Positions 9,134 through 18,856 of a stretch of 47,939 bases of DNA are shown here, in pieces. This DNA is from JAQVEM01 sp964610315. GTDB lineage: Bacteria > Actinomycetota > Humimicrobiia > Humimicrobiales > Humimicrobiaceae. The stretch is taken from contig CAZSVM010000019.1 of assembly GCA_964610315.1 (NCBI GenBank), positions 1 to 47,939 on the forward strand, in the 5' to 3' direction. Positions within the stretch are counted from its first letter, which is position 1. Each line of letters begins with the position of its first letter. The position numbers and the translations under genes are program-made. The notes under the pieces are model-generated. The model did not search any database. It had not been told where the DNA came from and worked only from the letters and a program-made list of their open reading frames with translations.

Positions 9134-10117
9134 TCAAAGAGGGTTCTTATCATATTCTTTTACAAAAGCCTCCACCTTTTTTATATCATTTTCATCCAGT
9201 TCTATATTGCCGGCAAGGATATTTTCCATAGCCTGATTTTTATTTCTTGCTCCACAGAGGGCAATAACTCCGGGATTTTTGATGAGCCAGGCAGTCGTGA
9301 TATGGTTATAAGAGGCATTATGCTTTTCTGCTACCGATTTCAAGTGCTTTTCCAGAAGCATGTTGACCCTTTTTATATTCCCGGCAGAATATCTGGGGTC
9401 AGCGAATCTTGTATCGTCCCTGCTGAATTTTCTGTCCGGTGACATTTTTCCGGTAAGAAGGCCCTTTGACATGGAACTGTAGGCCAGCAGGGAAACTTTA
9501 TTTTTTCTGCACCAGGGGAGAAGATCCGACTCAACGCTCCTATCTATGGGGCTGTACTTTTCCTGATCGGAATCCACCATACCGTACCGGGCATATTCCT
9601 TTATCTCTTCAAGAGTTACGTTGCTTACCCCTATTGCCCTGATTTTTCCTTTTTCTTTCATTTTCAAGAAAGTCTCCATTGTTTCCGAAATAGGAGTGGT
9701 GGTGTCCTGCCAGTGGCTCTGATATAAATCTACATAATCAGTCCCCAGCCTCTTAAGGCTCTGGTCAAGCTCATATTCCAGGGATTCTCTGCCCAGATAT
9801 TTATACACTGGAACACCGGGAGCAAAATCAAAAGCGTAAGTACCTTTTCTCAAGTCCCACCTGAGTCCGCATTTGGTTGCTATCACCACTTTATCCCTTC
9901 TTCCCTTTAGAGCCTTTCCAACAAATATTTCCGAAACGCCCCGACCGTACGCAGGTGCCGTATCAATGAAGTTTATGCCCGAGTCAATGGAAGCCTGAAT
10001 AGCCTCTATGGAATCATTTTCATTGGTACCTCCCCATGCACTTCCGCCAATTGCCCAGGTACCCAATCCAATTACCGAAACTTCTATCTCCGAATTACCC
10101 AGTTTAACATATCTCAT
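9134..10117 (-). CDS. Aldo/keto reductase
   Basis: This NADPH-dependent oxidoreductase is a 327-residue TIM barrel. The catalytic tetrad can be traced: Asp and Tyr in NFIDTAPAYGRG, Lys in VVIATKCG and His in YQSHWQD. LLAYSSMSKGLLTGKM and the C-terminal ALCGARNKNQAMEN loop bind the cofactor. The start is placed at the second ATG (10117) because gcaggaggg lies just upstream of it and would fall inside the gene if the first ATG were used. It stands alone, convergent with thiL and divergent from the M29 peptidase. The substrate cannot be told from sequence. Confidence 0.88.
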   Translation of the reverse strand: MRYVKLGNSEIEVSVIGLGTWAIGGSAWGGTNENDSIEAIQASIDSGINFIDTAPAYGRGVSEIFVGKALKGRRDKVVIATKCGLRWDLRKGTYAFDFAPGVPVYKYLGRESLEYELDQSLKRLGTDYVDLYQSHWQDTTTPISETMETFLKMKEKGKIRAIGVSNVTLEEIKEYARYGMVDSDQEKYSPIDRSVESDLLPWCRKNKVSLLAYSSMSKGLLTGKMSPDRKFSRDDTRFADPRYSAGNIKRVNMLLEKHLKSVAEKHNASYNHITTAWLIKNPGVIALCGARNKNQAMENILAGNIELDENDIKKVEAFVKEYDKNPL

Positions 10118-10204
10118 TTTTCCCTCCTGCATTCATAATAGCTATTTATTCAGAATAGCTATTAATTAAATCATTTACAAATTTTTATTTTTAAAAAAAT
10201 TACT

Positions 10205-10256
10205 GCGGCCGGCCAAGTATATCCGGCTGGCCCGGATGCATACGCTTGACCGGGGT
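10205..10256. other. GC-rich hairpin island in the 436-base intergenic gap
   Basis: In an otherwise AT-rich gap (10118-10568), about 50 bases are GC-rich. ggccggcc (10207-10214) can pair with ggctggcc (10225-10232), and cccgg (10231-10235) with ccggg (10250-10254). It is not followed by a T-run and does not fit a tRNA. I do not recognise it. Apart from this and the promoter below, I see nothing else in the gap. Confidence 0.35.
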
Positions 10257-10436
10257 ACACACTATTAACCTGCTTTTAACATCCTTATATTTAAAATATA
10301 TCCTGTTATTTTTATTCTCATTATTTTATCAGTTATACTTTTCATTTAAAAACAAAAAGTGCCTGCTGTCTTCCCGTTTTTCAACAAATTAATAAAATGT
10401 AATGCCAGCATTACCACCTTTAATGGTAAAATTATG

Positions 10437-10464
10437 TTACAATTAAAAAATTTTAAGGTATAAT
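10437..10464 (+). promoter_or_regulatory. Possible sigma-A promoter for the M29 aminopeptidase
   Basis: ttacaa (-35) and tataat (-10) are separated by 16 bases, about 100 bases before the gene. The -10 is a perfect match and the -35 is weak. A ribosome site, caggtgatc, precedes the ATG at 10569. Confidence 0.45.
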
Positions 10465-10568
10465 TACCTGTTGCACGCAAACACATATAAAAGCAAACAA
10501 AATACCTAAAAAAGATAATATAGTTAAGAGCAAAAACTTTAATAATAATTGGTAATGCAGGTGATCCG

Positions 10569-11681
10569 ATGGACTTAAGAATAAAAAAACTAGCAGAAAA
10601 TCTGTTAAAGTATTCCTGCAGGGTACTAAAAGGAGAAAAAGTTCTGGTAGAATGTATGGGCAGCTCCGGAATTCCACTGGTCAGGGCACTGGTAAAAGAG
10701 ATATACAAAACAGGAGCACAGCCCTATGTTGAATTAAAAGATTACAGCACTACCAGGGAACTGCTCAAAGAATGCAGTGTTGAGCAATTGGAATCCATGG
10801 CCAAATACGAACTTATCCAGATAAAAGAAATGGACGCCTTCATTGGTATAAGAGCAAGTGACAATATCAACGAATTTAGTGATATCTTACCGGAAAAGAT
10901 GAATATATATATGAAATATTTTATTGAGGCTGTAAATAAAGAAAGAATAAACAATACCCGATGGGTAGTTTTAAGATATCCCAATTATTCAATGGCTCAG
11001 CTGGCAAATACCAGTATGGAAGCTTTTGAAGATTTTTATTTTGATGTATGTAATCTCGATTACGGTAAAATGTCAAGAGCCATGGACAACCTGGTAGTGC
11101 TTATGAATAAAACAGATAAAGTCCGTATAATCGGTAAAGATACCGACTTAACATTTTCCATCAAAGATATACCGGCTATAAAATGTGCTGGTGAATTTAA
11201 TATACCGGATGGAGAAGTCTTTACTGCTCCGGTAAAAACATCCGCAAACGGCAGGATAACTTTTAACTGCCCGGCTGTTTTTCAGGGGTTTACCTATGAG
11301 AATATCAGCCTCGAACTTGAAAAAGGTAAAATTATCAAGGCTTCAGCCAATAATACAGAAAGAATCAATAAGGTTCTTAATACGGATAAAGGAGCCAGAT
11401 ATATCGGAGAGTTTTCTCTAGGTGTCAATCCCTATATAACAAAGCCGATGAAAGATACTCTTTTTGATGAAAAAATAATGGGAAGTTTCCATTTCACTCC
11501 CGGAAAATGCTATAAGGAAGCTTCCAACGGTAATGACTCTGCCATACACTGGGATCTGGTATGCATTCAGACACTGGAATATGGAGGCGGCGAAATCTAT
11601 TTTGATAGTATTCTGATAAGAAAAGACGGCAGATTCGTAACTCCTGAACTGGAATGTTTAAATCCCGAAAATCTGAAATAA
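10569..11681 (+). CDS. Aminopeptidase, M29 (AmpS/PepS-like) family
   Basis: M29 enzymes are cobalt- or zinc-dependent aminopeptidases that trim peptides in the cytoplasm. The 370 residues match the family in length and ends: an N-terminal domain starting LAENLLKYSCRVLKGEKVLVE, and a C-terminal catalytic domain. Likely metal ligands are the Glu residues in GEFNIPDGEVFTAP and YIGEFSLGVNP, the Glu in KEASNGND, and the His and Asp in SAIHWDLV. The gene has its own promoter and an upstream agGTGATc ribosome site. It is convergent with pcrA, with a 12-base gap. Specificity is unknown. Confidence 0.85.
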   Translation: MDLRIKKLAENLLKYSCRVLKGEKVLVECMGSSGIPLVRALVKEIYKTGAQPYVELKDYSTTRELLKECSVEQLESMAKYELIQIKEMDAFIGIRASDNINEFSDILPEKMNIYMKYFIEAVNKERINNTRWVVLRYPNYSMAQLANTSMEAFEDFYFDVCNLDYGKMSRAMDNLVVLMNKTDKVRIIGKDTDLTFSIKDIPAIKCAGEFNIPDGEVFTAPVKTSANGRITFNCPAVFQGFTYENISLELEKGKIIKASANNTERINKVLNTDKGARYIGEFSLGVNPYITKPMKDTLFDEKIMGSFHFTPGKCYKEASNGNDSAIHWDLVCIQTLEYGGGEIYFDSILIRKDGRFVTPELECLNPENLK

Positions 11682-11693
11682 CAACCAAACTGT

Positions 11694-13946
11694 TTACTCT
11701 ATCTTTCTTATGGGAGCAAAACTTACCAACAAATGCTTCAAACCGGCCCTATCAAACATTACATCAAGCTCACAGTCATCGGTAAGTTTTTTTATCTTTA
11801 AGACTTTACCCTTACCCCAGTATTTATGCTCTATAAGATCGCCTTTCTTGTAGCCGTATTTTACATTATAACCATTTTTACTTCCGGCCGGCCCACCTTT
11901 TTTGTTTTCCGATTCAGCTTTATTTTCATCTACAATCAGTTCCGGGCTGATTTCATTTATAAATCGTGAAATAATTCTGAAGCTGGTATCACCATAAATA
12001 CTATGGGACAGGGAAGATGACAGAAATACCTTTTCCATAGCGCGGGTAATCCCCACATAGCAAAGTCTTCTTTCCTCCTCCAGTTCTTCGATGCTGTTCA
12101 TACTTCTGGAATGAGGAAAAATTCCTTCTTCCATCCCTATTATAAATACCACCGGAAACTCCAGCCCCTTTGCATTATGAAGAGTCATGAGTACCAATCC
12201 GTCGGTATTTTCATCATAATTATCAATATCAGTAAGCAGGGAAACTTCTTCCAGAAATCCATCCAGATTGTATAAACCGGTCTCTCCCTCAGGTTTTTCC
12301 GAGGTACCGGTTTTCAGGCGGCTTTTCCGCGGTAAATCAGCTGCCGGCGAGTCAGCTGCTATGTCTATATTATCCAATTCAAATTTCTCATCATATTCTT
12401 TGGCAACAGTCAGAAGCTCCCTTAAGTTATCTATTCTATTTAAAGCCTCTATGGTATTTTCATGCTCAAGTTCTTTCATGTAACCCGTTTTCCCCCAGAT
12501 TTTCTGCAGCACCCTGCTCACTCCATTTTCCATTGAATAATCCCTGAGTTCCGCCATGAGCGATATAAACTCATTAATTCTTTTCTTCGTGCTTTCGCTT
12601 AATAAATTGATTTCATCATTCCTGTAAAAAGCTTCACAGAATGTCATATGATTCTTCCTGGAATATTTTTCTATAATGGAAATAGTGGACTTCCCAATCC
12701 TGCGGCGGGGGACATTTACAATTCTGGTAAGACTTACCACATCTTTAGGATTAGCTATTAACTTCATATAAGCAAGCATATCTTTTATTTCTTTTCTATC
12801 GTAAAATCTTAAACCTCCATAAATTTTATAGGGTATATTCTGCCTTACCAGGCATTCTTCTACCGTTCTCGATTGGGCATTGGTCCTGTAAAAAACAGCA
12901 AAGTCCTTATACTTTTTGTTGTTTTGCCGCATATATTCTTTTATTTTCCTGACCACAAAATCAACTTCATCTTTTTCATTGGCGGCTATATATTTCGACA
13001 CTATCTCTCCTGCAGGATTCTCGGTCCATAACTTTTTATTTTTTCTATTTTCATTGTTTCTTATTATACAGTTTGCCGCGTTCAAAATATTCTGGGTGGA
13101 GCGGTAATTCTGCTCCAGTTTTACAATCACGGTATTATCAAATCTCTTATCGAATTCGGTGATATTTCTTATTTCGGCTCCACGCCAGCTGTAGATGTTC
13201 TGATCATCATCTCCGACCACACATATCCTTTTATGTTTCTCCGATAGAAGCAGGACAATTTCATTCTGGGCAATATTGGTATCCTGAAATTCATCTACCA
13301 GAATATATTTAAATTTTTCCTGATACTTTCTCCTCACTTCCGGATATAAATCCAGAATATTAACTGTAAACATGAGCAGGTCATCGAAATCAAGGGCATT
13401 GGCTTTAAATAATTTTTCCTGATACAAGGTGTAGATTTTAGCTGCTATCTTTTCAAAGTAATCAGTGGCCTTCTTTGAGTAAGTTTCATGATCGATTAAT
13501 TTGTTTTTTGCATCGCTAATAACCGAAAGTACCGCTTTGGGCGGAAATCTCCTAATATCCAGGTCCAGTTCTTTTTCGACATTGGACACCAGCTTTACAG
13601 AGTCATCAGCATCATAGATTACATAATTCCCGGACATACCCAATCGGTGGATCTCAGACCTTAACAGTCTGGCACAGAACGAATGAAAAGTGCTGACCCA
13701 CATATATTCTCCTATTCTACCCACCAGTTCTATTACTCTCCTTTTCATTTCCCGGGCTGCCTTATTGGTAAAAGTGATGGCCAGAATATTAAAGGGATCT
13801 ACCCCTTTATTTTTAATAAGATATGCAATTCTATAGGTAAGCACTCTTGTTTTGCCGCTTCCTGCACCGGCGATAACTAAAAGCGGCTTTTCGGTACTTC
13901 TTACAGCTTTAATTTGCTGGGGATTTAAATATTTTTCCAGTTCCAA
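11694..13946 (-). CDS. pcrA: ATP-dependent 3'-5' DNA helicase PcrA/UvrD
   Basis: This superfamily 1A helicase acts in repair and at stalled replication forks. At 750 residues it has all helicase motifs: Walker A AGAGSGKTR, AITFTNKAAREM, Walker B VDEFQDTN, GDDDQNIYSWRGA, EQNYRSTQNIL, VVLMTLHNAKGLEFPVVF (as LMTLHNAKGLEFPVVF) and RRLCYVGITRA. The C-terminal tail ends in a Tudor-like domain (KKGDLIEHKYWGKGKVLKI), typical of the RNA-polymerase-interacting tail of PcrA. The start is TTG with no clear ribosome site. It is followed by aroF 12 bases upstream in map terms, so they are probably co-transcribed. Confidence 0.93.
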   Translation of the reverse strand: MELEKYLNPQQIKAVRSTEKPLLVIAGAGSGKTRVLTYRIAYLIKNKGVDPFNILAITFTNKAAREMKRRVIELVGRIGEYMWVSTFHSFCARLLRSEIHRLGMSGNYVIYDADDSVKLVSNVEKELDLDIRRFPPKAVLSVISDAKNKLIDHETYSKKATDYFEKIAAKIYTLYQEKLFKANALDFDDLLMFTVNILDLYPEVRRKYQEKFKYILVDEFQDTNIAQNEIVLLLSEKHKRICVVGDDDQNIYSWRGAEIRNITEFDKRFDNTVIVKLEQNYRSTQNILNAANCIIRNNENRKNKKLWTENPAGEIVSKYIAANEKDEVDFVVRKIKEYMRQNNKKYKDFAVFYRTNAQSRTVEECLVRQNIPYKIYGGLRFYDRKEIKDMLAYMKLIANPKDVVSLTRIVNVPRRRIGKSTISIIEKYSRKNHMTFCEAFYRNDEINLLSESTKKRINEFISLMAELRDYSMENGVSRVLQKIWGKTGYMKELEHENTIEALNRIDNLRELLTVAKEYDEKFELDNIDIAADSPAADLPRKSRLKTGTSEKPEGETGLYNLDGFLEEVSLLTDIDNYDENTDGLVLMTLHNAKGLEFPVVFIIGMEEGIFPHSRSMNSIEELEEERRLCYVGITRAMEKVFLSSSLSHSIYGDTSFRIISRFINEISPELIVDENKAESENKKGGPAGSKNGYNVKYGYKKGDLIEHKYWGKGKVLKIKKLTDDCELDVMFDRAGLKHLLVSFAPIRKIE

Positions 13947-13957
13947 ATTTCATCAAA

Positions 13958-14776
13958 CTACTTTATTTTCTTTCCAATAATACCGGCAATATTTTTTAAC
14001 TGTCGCATTAATTCTACCAATTCCTCTGCATTCAAAGATTGCTGTCCATCACTTAATGCCTGGGAAGGATTGGTATGAGCCTCTACCAGGAGCCCGTCCG
14101 CCCCTACTGCAATTGCTGCCCTGCTCATAGGAATAACCAGGTCACTCTGTCCCGTAGCATGAGAAGGATCTATAATTATAGGAAGTTTACTTAACTTTTT
14201 TATAACCGGAACCGCTGAAAGATCCAGCGTAAATCTGGTGCTGGTTTCGAATGTTCTTATTCCTCTTTCGCACAATACTACTTCTATGTTACCCCTCAAT
14301 GTTATATATTCAACGGCAAGCAACCACTCTTTTATGGATGCCGCCCACCCTCTTTTAAGGATAACCTTTTTATTTTTCTTATTGGCCACTTTACCTATTT
14401 TTTCAAGCAGGGCAAAATTAGACATATTCCTGGTGCCTATTTGCAGTACATCCACACTGTCTGCAATTTTTTCAACATGCGCCGTATCGGTAACCTCAGT
14501 TACTGTTTTAAGACCATATTTAGTATTGATTTCCTTTAAGTACTTCAAGCCTTCTTCCTTAAGCCCCTGAAAACTGTAGGGAGATGTTCTGGGTTTATAA
14601 GCTCCGCCCCTTATATATGAAAGTCCCAGATCTTTTACAACCCTGGCAACAGCATCCAGCTGCTCCCAGCTTTCAATGGCGCAGGGGCCCGCAATTACAG
14701 TAATATAGCCCTCTTCAATTAGCCTTTTATTATTCTTATTTCCCATTTTTTTTATTTTTTCTTTCTTATTTTCCAT
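13958..14776 (-). CDS. aroF: 3-deoxy-7-phosphoheptulonate (DAHP) synthase, class I-beta
   Basis: This enzyme condenses phosphoenolpyruvate and erythrose 4-phosphate, the first shikimate step. Diagnostic blocks are VIAGPCAIES, IRGGAYKPRTSPYSFQG, ILKRGWAASIKEWLLA, CERGIRTFE and IIDPSHATGQSDLV. At 272 residues it is close to the bare KDO8PS/AroF catalytic barrel. The N-terminal ferredoxin-like feedback domain of the longer I-beta enzymes is missing, replaced by about 15 Lys/Asn-rich residues. Regulation may therefore come from the separate chorismate mutase next door, or may be absent. Confidence 0.92.
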   Translation of the reverse strand: MENKKEKIKKMGNKNNKRLIEEGYITVIAGPCAIESWEQLDAVARVVKDLGLSYIRGGAYKPRTSPYSFQGLKEEGLKYLKEINTKYGLKTVTEVTDTAHVEKIADSVDVLQIGTRNMSNFALLEKIGKVANKKNKKVILKRGWAASIKEWLLAVEYITLRGNIEVVLCERGIRTFETSTRFTLDLSAVPVIKKLSKLPIIIDPSHATGQSDLVIPMSRAAIAVGADGLLVEAHTNPSQALSDGQQSLNAEELVELMRQLKNIAGIIGKKIK

Positions 14777-14876
14777 TTAAATATATCTCTCTTTATACTT
14801 CACTCTATTGGTAACATAAAGATTGGTTAATCTCTTTAATTAGTTCCAATAAAAAATAAGCAAAGCTTAAATACTT

Positions 14877-15161
14877 TTAAAGATTCTCATCTTTTTCCAG
14901 TACCTGAACATTTCTTAAAATACTTTCAAAAATCTGAACTATATTATCATTATACAGGGGGCCCTTATTATATTTAACAATGTTATTAAATAGCTCTTCC
15001 TCTCTTTTAGCATCATACAAAGGAATATTTTTATCTTCCTTCAATCTTTTTATTTTCATTACCACGACTGCTCTTTTATTCAGGAAATCTACAATATTTT
15101 TATCGATTTCGTTTATTTCTTCTCTATATTTATCTAATTTTTCCTTGAAATCATTTTTCAT
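14877..15161 (-). CDS. Chorismate mutase, AroQ type
   Basis: It converts chorismate to prephenate, feeding phenylalanine and tyrosine synthesis. The 94 residues form the all-alpha AroQ domain. EINEIDKNIVDFLNKRAVVVMKI forms the first helix, with the active-site Arg and Lys expected in LNKRA and VVMKIKRLK. IPLYDAKREEELF is the family's conserved linker, and the third helix carries FESILRNVQ. It lies directly upstream of the DAHP synthase. In several bacteria such a free mutase binds and regulates DAHP synthase, so an inter-enzyme complex is plausible but inferred. Confidence 0.88.
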   Translation of the reverse strand: MKNDFKEKLDKYREEINEIDKNIVDFLNKRAVVVMKIKRLKEDKNIPLYDAKREEELFNNIVKYNKGPLYNDNIVQIFESILRNVQVLEKDENL

Positions 15162-15192
15162 AAGTGCTCCTTTAACCTTTTTTAATTTCTGC

Positions 15193-16725
15193 TTACTCCC
15201 ACTCTATCGTACTCGGTGGTTTTGAACTTATATCATATACCACTCTGTTTACTCCTTCAACTTCATTTACAATTCTGCTGCTCATTCTTTCCAGTACTCT
15301 GTGAGGAAGTCTCACCCAATCGGCAGTCATGGCATCGACACTGTTTACCGCTCTTATTATTACCGGATAGGAGTAAGTTCTTTCATCTCCCATTACTCCT
15401 ACACTCTTGATGCTGGGTAGCACTGCAAAAGATTGCCATATATCTTTATATAATCCTGCCCTTCTTATTTCTTCAACTACTATCTCGTCTGCATCCTGCA
15501 GTATTTTTATTTTTTCTTCGGTAACCTCGCCAATTATCCTGATTGCCAGACCGGGACCCGGAAAAGGCTGCCTCCATACTATCTCATCTGGAAGACCCAA
15601 TTCTATTCCTATTTTTCTTATCTCATCTTTGAATAACAGCCTCAAAGGCTCGATCAATTTAAGTTTCATATCTGCGGGAAGTCCGCCCACATTATGATGT
15701 GACTTTATTTTTGCCGCATCCCTGGTGCCACTTTCGATAACATCGGAATATAATGTTCCCTGTACCAGATAATTGGCGTCTTTTATCTTCGATGCTTCTT
15801 CCTCAAATATTCTTATAAATTCATTTCCAATTATTTTCCTTTTCTTTTCAGGATCCATAACTCCTACCAATTTGCTTAAAAACCTCTCACTGGCATTTTT
15901 ATGAATTAAATTAATTTTAAAATTTTCTCTAAAGGTTTCTACCACTTTCTTTGCCTCTCCTTTACGGAGAAGGCCATGATCAACAAAGATACAGGTAAGT
16001 TTATTACCAACTGCTTTATTTACCAGAACCGCTGCTACAGAGGAATCCACTCCACCGCTCAAGCCGCATATAACTCTCCCTTCCTTTACTTTATTTTTTA
16101 TTTTTTCAATTTGTTTTTCGATAATTGAAACCATAGTCCAGGTGGGTGAACACCCGCAGATATCAAATAGAAAATTATTAAGTATGTCCATTCCGGAGGG
16201 GGTGTGGATTACCTCAGGGTGAAATTGTATCCCGTATACTTTATGTTTTGGATCTTCTACGCCGGCAATAGGAAGATTAGGAGTAGAAGCTATTATATTA
16301 AAACCGGGAGGAATCTTTGTCACACTATCCTTATGGCTCATCCAGCACACTTCTGCAGGCTTTAAATCCTTAAAAAGAGGCGATTTCAAATTTAACTTTA
16401 TTTTTGTTTTCCCGTATTCATTATGTCCGGTAGCAGTAACCTCACCGCCAAATAACTTGGACATAAGCTGCATTCCATAACAAATCCCCAGTACCGGTAC
16501 ACCCAGGGAAAAAATTTCTTTATCTATCACCGGAACTTTTCCTTCCTTCGAAAGAATACTGTAAGGAGAACCGGATAATATTAGGCCGCAAGGGTTTTTT
16601 TCTTTTATCTTTTTTATATCAGTATCGTAAGGAACAAGTTCGGAATAAACCCTGAGTTCCCTTACTCTTCTGGTAATCAACTGACTGTATTGCCCGCCAA
16701 AATCTATAACCGGTACACTATCCAT
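15193..16725 (-). CDS. guaA: GMP synthase (glutamine-hydrolysing)
   Basis: GuaA aminates XMP to GMP with glutamine. It has 510 residues. The class I amidotransferase domain has the nucleophile in GVPVLGICYGMQL and the His-Glu pair in YGIQFHPEV. The ATP-pyrophosphatase domain has the P-loop GLSGGVDSSVAAVL. The dimerisation domain ends in the invariant PPSTIEWE. It starts one base after the guaB3 stop, so the two guanine-synthesis genes are coupled. Confidence 0.97.
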   Translation of the reverse strand: MDSVPVIDFGGQYSQLITRRVRELRVYSELVPYDTDIKKIKEKNPCGLILSGSPYSILSKEGKVPVIDKEIFSLGVPVLGICYGMQLMSKLFGGEVTATGHNEYGKTKIKLNLKSPLFKDLKPAEVCWMSHKDSVTKIPPGFNIIASTPNLPIAGVEDPKHKVYGIQFHPEVIHTPSGMDILNNFLFDICGCSPTWTMVSIIEKQIEKIKNKVKEGRVICGLSGGVDSSVAAVLVNKAVGNKLTCIFVDHGLLRKGEAKKVVETFRENFKINLIHKNASERFLSKLVGVMDPEKKRKIIGNEFIRIFEEEASKIKDANYLVQGTLYSDVIESGTRDAAKIKSHHNVGGLPADMKLKLIEPLRLLFKDEIRKIGIELGLPDEIVWRQPFPGPGLAIRIIGEVTEEKIKILQDADEIVVEEIRRAGLYKDIWQSFAVLPSIKSVGVMGDERTYSYPVIIRAVNSVDAMTADWVRLPHRVLERMSSRIVNEVEGVNRVVYDISSKPPSTIEWE

Positions 16726-16726
16726 C

Positions 16727-17887
16727 TTAAAATCCCATTCCTACTCTCTGCTGCTGCTGGTGAAGTTTGCCTTCTGTTTTAATAGAAGGAGCGACCATCA
16801 CTTCGGCTTTCTGGAAATCTTTAATATTTTCATATCCGCAAGTGGCCATCGAAGTCCTCAATGCTCCAAACAAGTTCAGGGTTCCATCATTTTCAAATGC
16901 AGGCCCCACCAGTATTTCTTTTAAACTGGCGGTTACCTCTGTTTTGATTCTGGTACCTCTGGGCAGGTCGGGATGGAAGGTGGCCATACCCCAGTGATAT
17001 CCTCTGCCCGGAGCTTCTCTGGCTCTTGAGAGCGGGGAACCTATCATAACCAGATCTGCGCCGCAGGCAATGGCTTTTGCGATATCACCACCGGTACGCA
17101 TACCGCCATCTGCTATTACTAATGAATAATTGCCTGTTTCCTCCAGGTGTCTGACTCTTGCTGCCGAAGCATCGGCAATAGCTGTGGCCTGAGGAACGCC
17201 GATTCCCAGTACCTGTCTGGTGGTACAGGCGGCACCGGGACCAACTCCTACCAGAACACCCACCGCACCTGTTCGCATAAGGTGCAGAGAAGTAGAATAT
17301 GATGCACAACCTCCAACTATTACTGGAATGGGGCATTCAGGAATAAATTTTTTCAAATCCAGCGGTATTTTAGTTTTACTGACATGTTCGGCACTGACCA
17401 CTGTTCCCTGGATTACAAGAATATCAAGGCCCGCCTTGATAGCAATATTATAGTATTTTTCAACATTTTTAGGAGTCAAGGAAGCACAAACTATGTTACT
17501 CTCTTCCTTTATCTGTTTTATCCTTTTAGTAATCAGTTCCTCCTTTATGGGTTCGCCATAAATTTCCTGCATTTTTCTGGTGGCTTCCTGATTGGAAAAT
17601 TTAGAAATTCTATCCAGAATCTGGTCGGCATTATCATATCTGCACTGCAGACCTTCCAGATTAAGTACAGCAAGTCCTCCTATCTTTCCCATCTCTATAG
17701 CAAACCTTACATCAACAACACCATCCATTGCCGAAGCCAGCACCGGAAGTTCAAGTCTGAAGTCTCCGATATTTACTGAAATATCAATATCCTCCGGATC
17801 TCTGGTTCTCCTGCTGGGGACTATCGATATTTCATCAAAACCATAAGATCTTCTGCCGGTTTTCCCTTTACCAATTTCAATATCCAT
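16727..17887 (-). CDS. guaB3: IMP dehydrogenase family protein, GuaB3 type
   Basis: The family oxidises IMP to XMP with NAD, although activity is not proven for all GuaB3 members. The 386-residue barrel lacks the CBS pair of ordinary GuaB. The catalytic loop reads GPGAACTTR, with Cys221. The NAD and IMP segments include ASAMDGVVD, LVIQGTVVSAEHVS, VIADGGMRTGGDIAKAIACGAD and VMIGSPLSRA. GuaB3 is a hallmark of Actinobacteria and Cyanobacteria, which supports the placement of this genome. Because it sits directly before guaA and no other guaB is in the window, it is probably the working enzyme here. Confidence 0.9.
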   Translation of the reverse strand: MDIEIGKGKTGRRSYGFDEISIVPSRRTRDPEDIDISVNIGDFRLELPVLASAMDGVVDVRFAIEMGKIGGLAVLNLEGLQCRYDNADQILDRISKFSNQEATRKMQEIYGEPIKEELITKRIKQIKEESNIVCASLTPKNVEKYYNIAIKAGLDILVIQGTVVSAEHVSKTKIPLDLKKFIPECPIPVIVGGCASYSTSLHLMRTGAVGVLVGVGPGAACTTRQVLGIGVPQATAIADASAARVRHLEETGNYSLVIADGGMRTGGDIAKAIACGADLVMIGSPLSRAREAPGRGYHWGMATFHPDLPRGTRIKTEVTASLKEILVGPAFENDGTLNLFGALRTSMATCGYENIKDFQKAEVMVAPSIKTEGKLHQQQQRVGMGF

Positions 17888-17896
17888 TTATTCCCC

Positions 17897-18544
17897 TTAT
17901 CTTTTAATTTTTCTTTCTTGTTTATGTATTAATCTTTTAATATTTTCTCTATGAGTAATAAAAGTAAGTACACTCCAGCAGGCCGCGGCAATTACTACTG
18001 GCCATGCAAACCCGGTAAAGTAAAAGGCAATGGGATTCACCACAGCTCCGCTTAAAGAAGCTACGGACACAATTCTAAAAATAGCAAAAACAATGGCCCA
18101 GGTTCCCAGAATAATAATAGACGGCAGTATCTTAATCCATACAGAACTGGAGGCAATACCAATAAAAGGGATTAAGGAAATGCCTGCAATTACTCCGAAG
18201 GAAACTGCTATACCCTTTCCTCCCTTAAATTTAATATAAACAGGAAAGTCATGTCCCAGTACAACGGCGACAGATACGATAGAAAGCAGTATTAGATCCT
18301 CCGGATAGATAAAGTAGAGCACCAGTATAGGTATAAGCCCTTTGATAATATCAACAATCATGGTGGTAACCCCGTAACCTACCCCCAGGGTACGGGTAAC
18401 ATTGGTTCCCCCTACATTTCCACTTCCATATTTCCTTATATCGTCGCCCTTTTTTATTCTATGCACCACGTAGGCAGTAGGAAAAGAACCAAAAAGGTAA
18501 GATGCAATTACCAATATAATTTTATAAAATAATTCTATACCCAT
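17897..18544 (-). CDS. plsY: Acyl-phosphate:glycerol-3-phosphate acyltransferase PlsY
   Basis: PlsY acylates glycerol-3-phosphate with acyl-phosphate as the first step of phospholipid synthesis. It is a 215-residue integral membrane protein with several hydrophobic segments. All three cytoplasmic motifs are visible: SFPTAYVVHRIKKGDDIRKYGSGNVGGTN with the key Ser and Arg residues, the glycine loop KFKGGKGIAVSFG, and a final loop with THRENIKRLIHKQE. It is the first gene of the plsY-guaB3-guaA run and lies nine bases before guaB3. Confidence 0.94.
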   Translation of the reverse strand: MGIELFYKIILVIASYLFGSFPTAYVVHRIKKGDDIRKYGSGNVGGTNVTRTLGVGYGVTTMIVDIIKGLIPILVLYFIYPEDLILLSIVSVAVVLGHDFPVYIKFKGGKGIAVSFGVIAGISLIPFIGIASSSVWIKILPSIIILGTWAIVFAIFRIVSVASLSGAVVNPIAFYFTGFAWPVVIAAACWSVLTFITHRENIKRLIHKQERKIKR

Positions 18545-18856
18545 AATAGATGAATAACTTCGGTAAATAATTTCAGAAATTCTAGAGAAAAAGACAAAAA
18601 CCGCTAAAAAAACTGTAAATTATTATCCGGAAATCTATAAAATTAATAATAAAAGAAATATTACTATAAGTTATGGATTTATTCAATTTATAAAGCGGGA
18701 CTATAATACTGTAGTGCGATTATTTCATCTATTAATAGAATACTAATCCATATTTTTAAGCGAGATTTGTACAATATTTGATAGATTCACAAGGGCTTCT
18801 TACTTAAATTTATTTTAACTTTCTTTACATACAAAAAATACTATATTTAAAGAAGA
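18545..18856. other. Intergenic gap, nothing recognised
   Basis: These 312 AT-rich bases lie upstream of plsY and downstream of vapC. I see no open frame with coding character, no tRNA and no strong terminator hairpin. A promoter for plsY should lie here, but no box is convincing. Confidence 0.5.

Noticed and set aside
10346..10708. Minus-strand frames upstream of the M29 gene
   Set aside because: They overlap the true gene start and promoter and have no protein-like signature.
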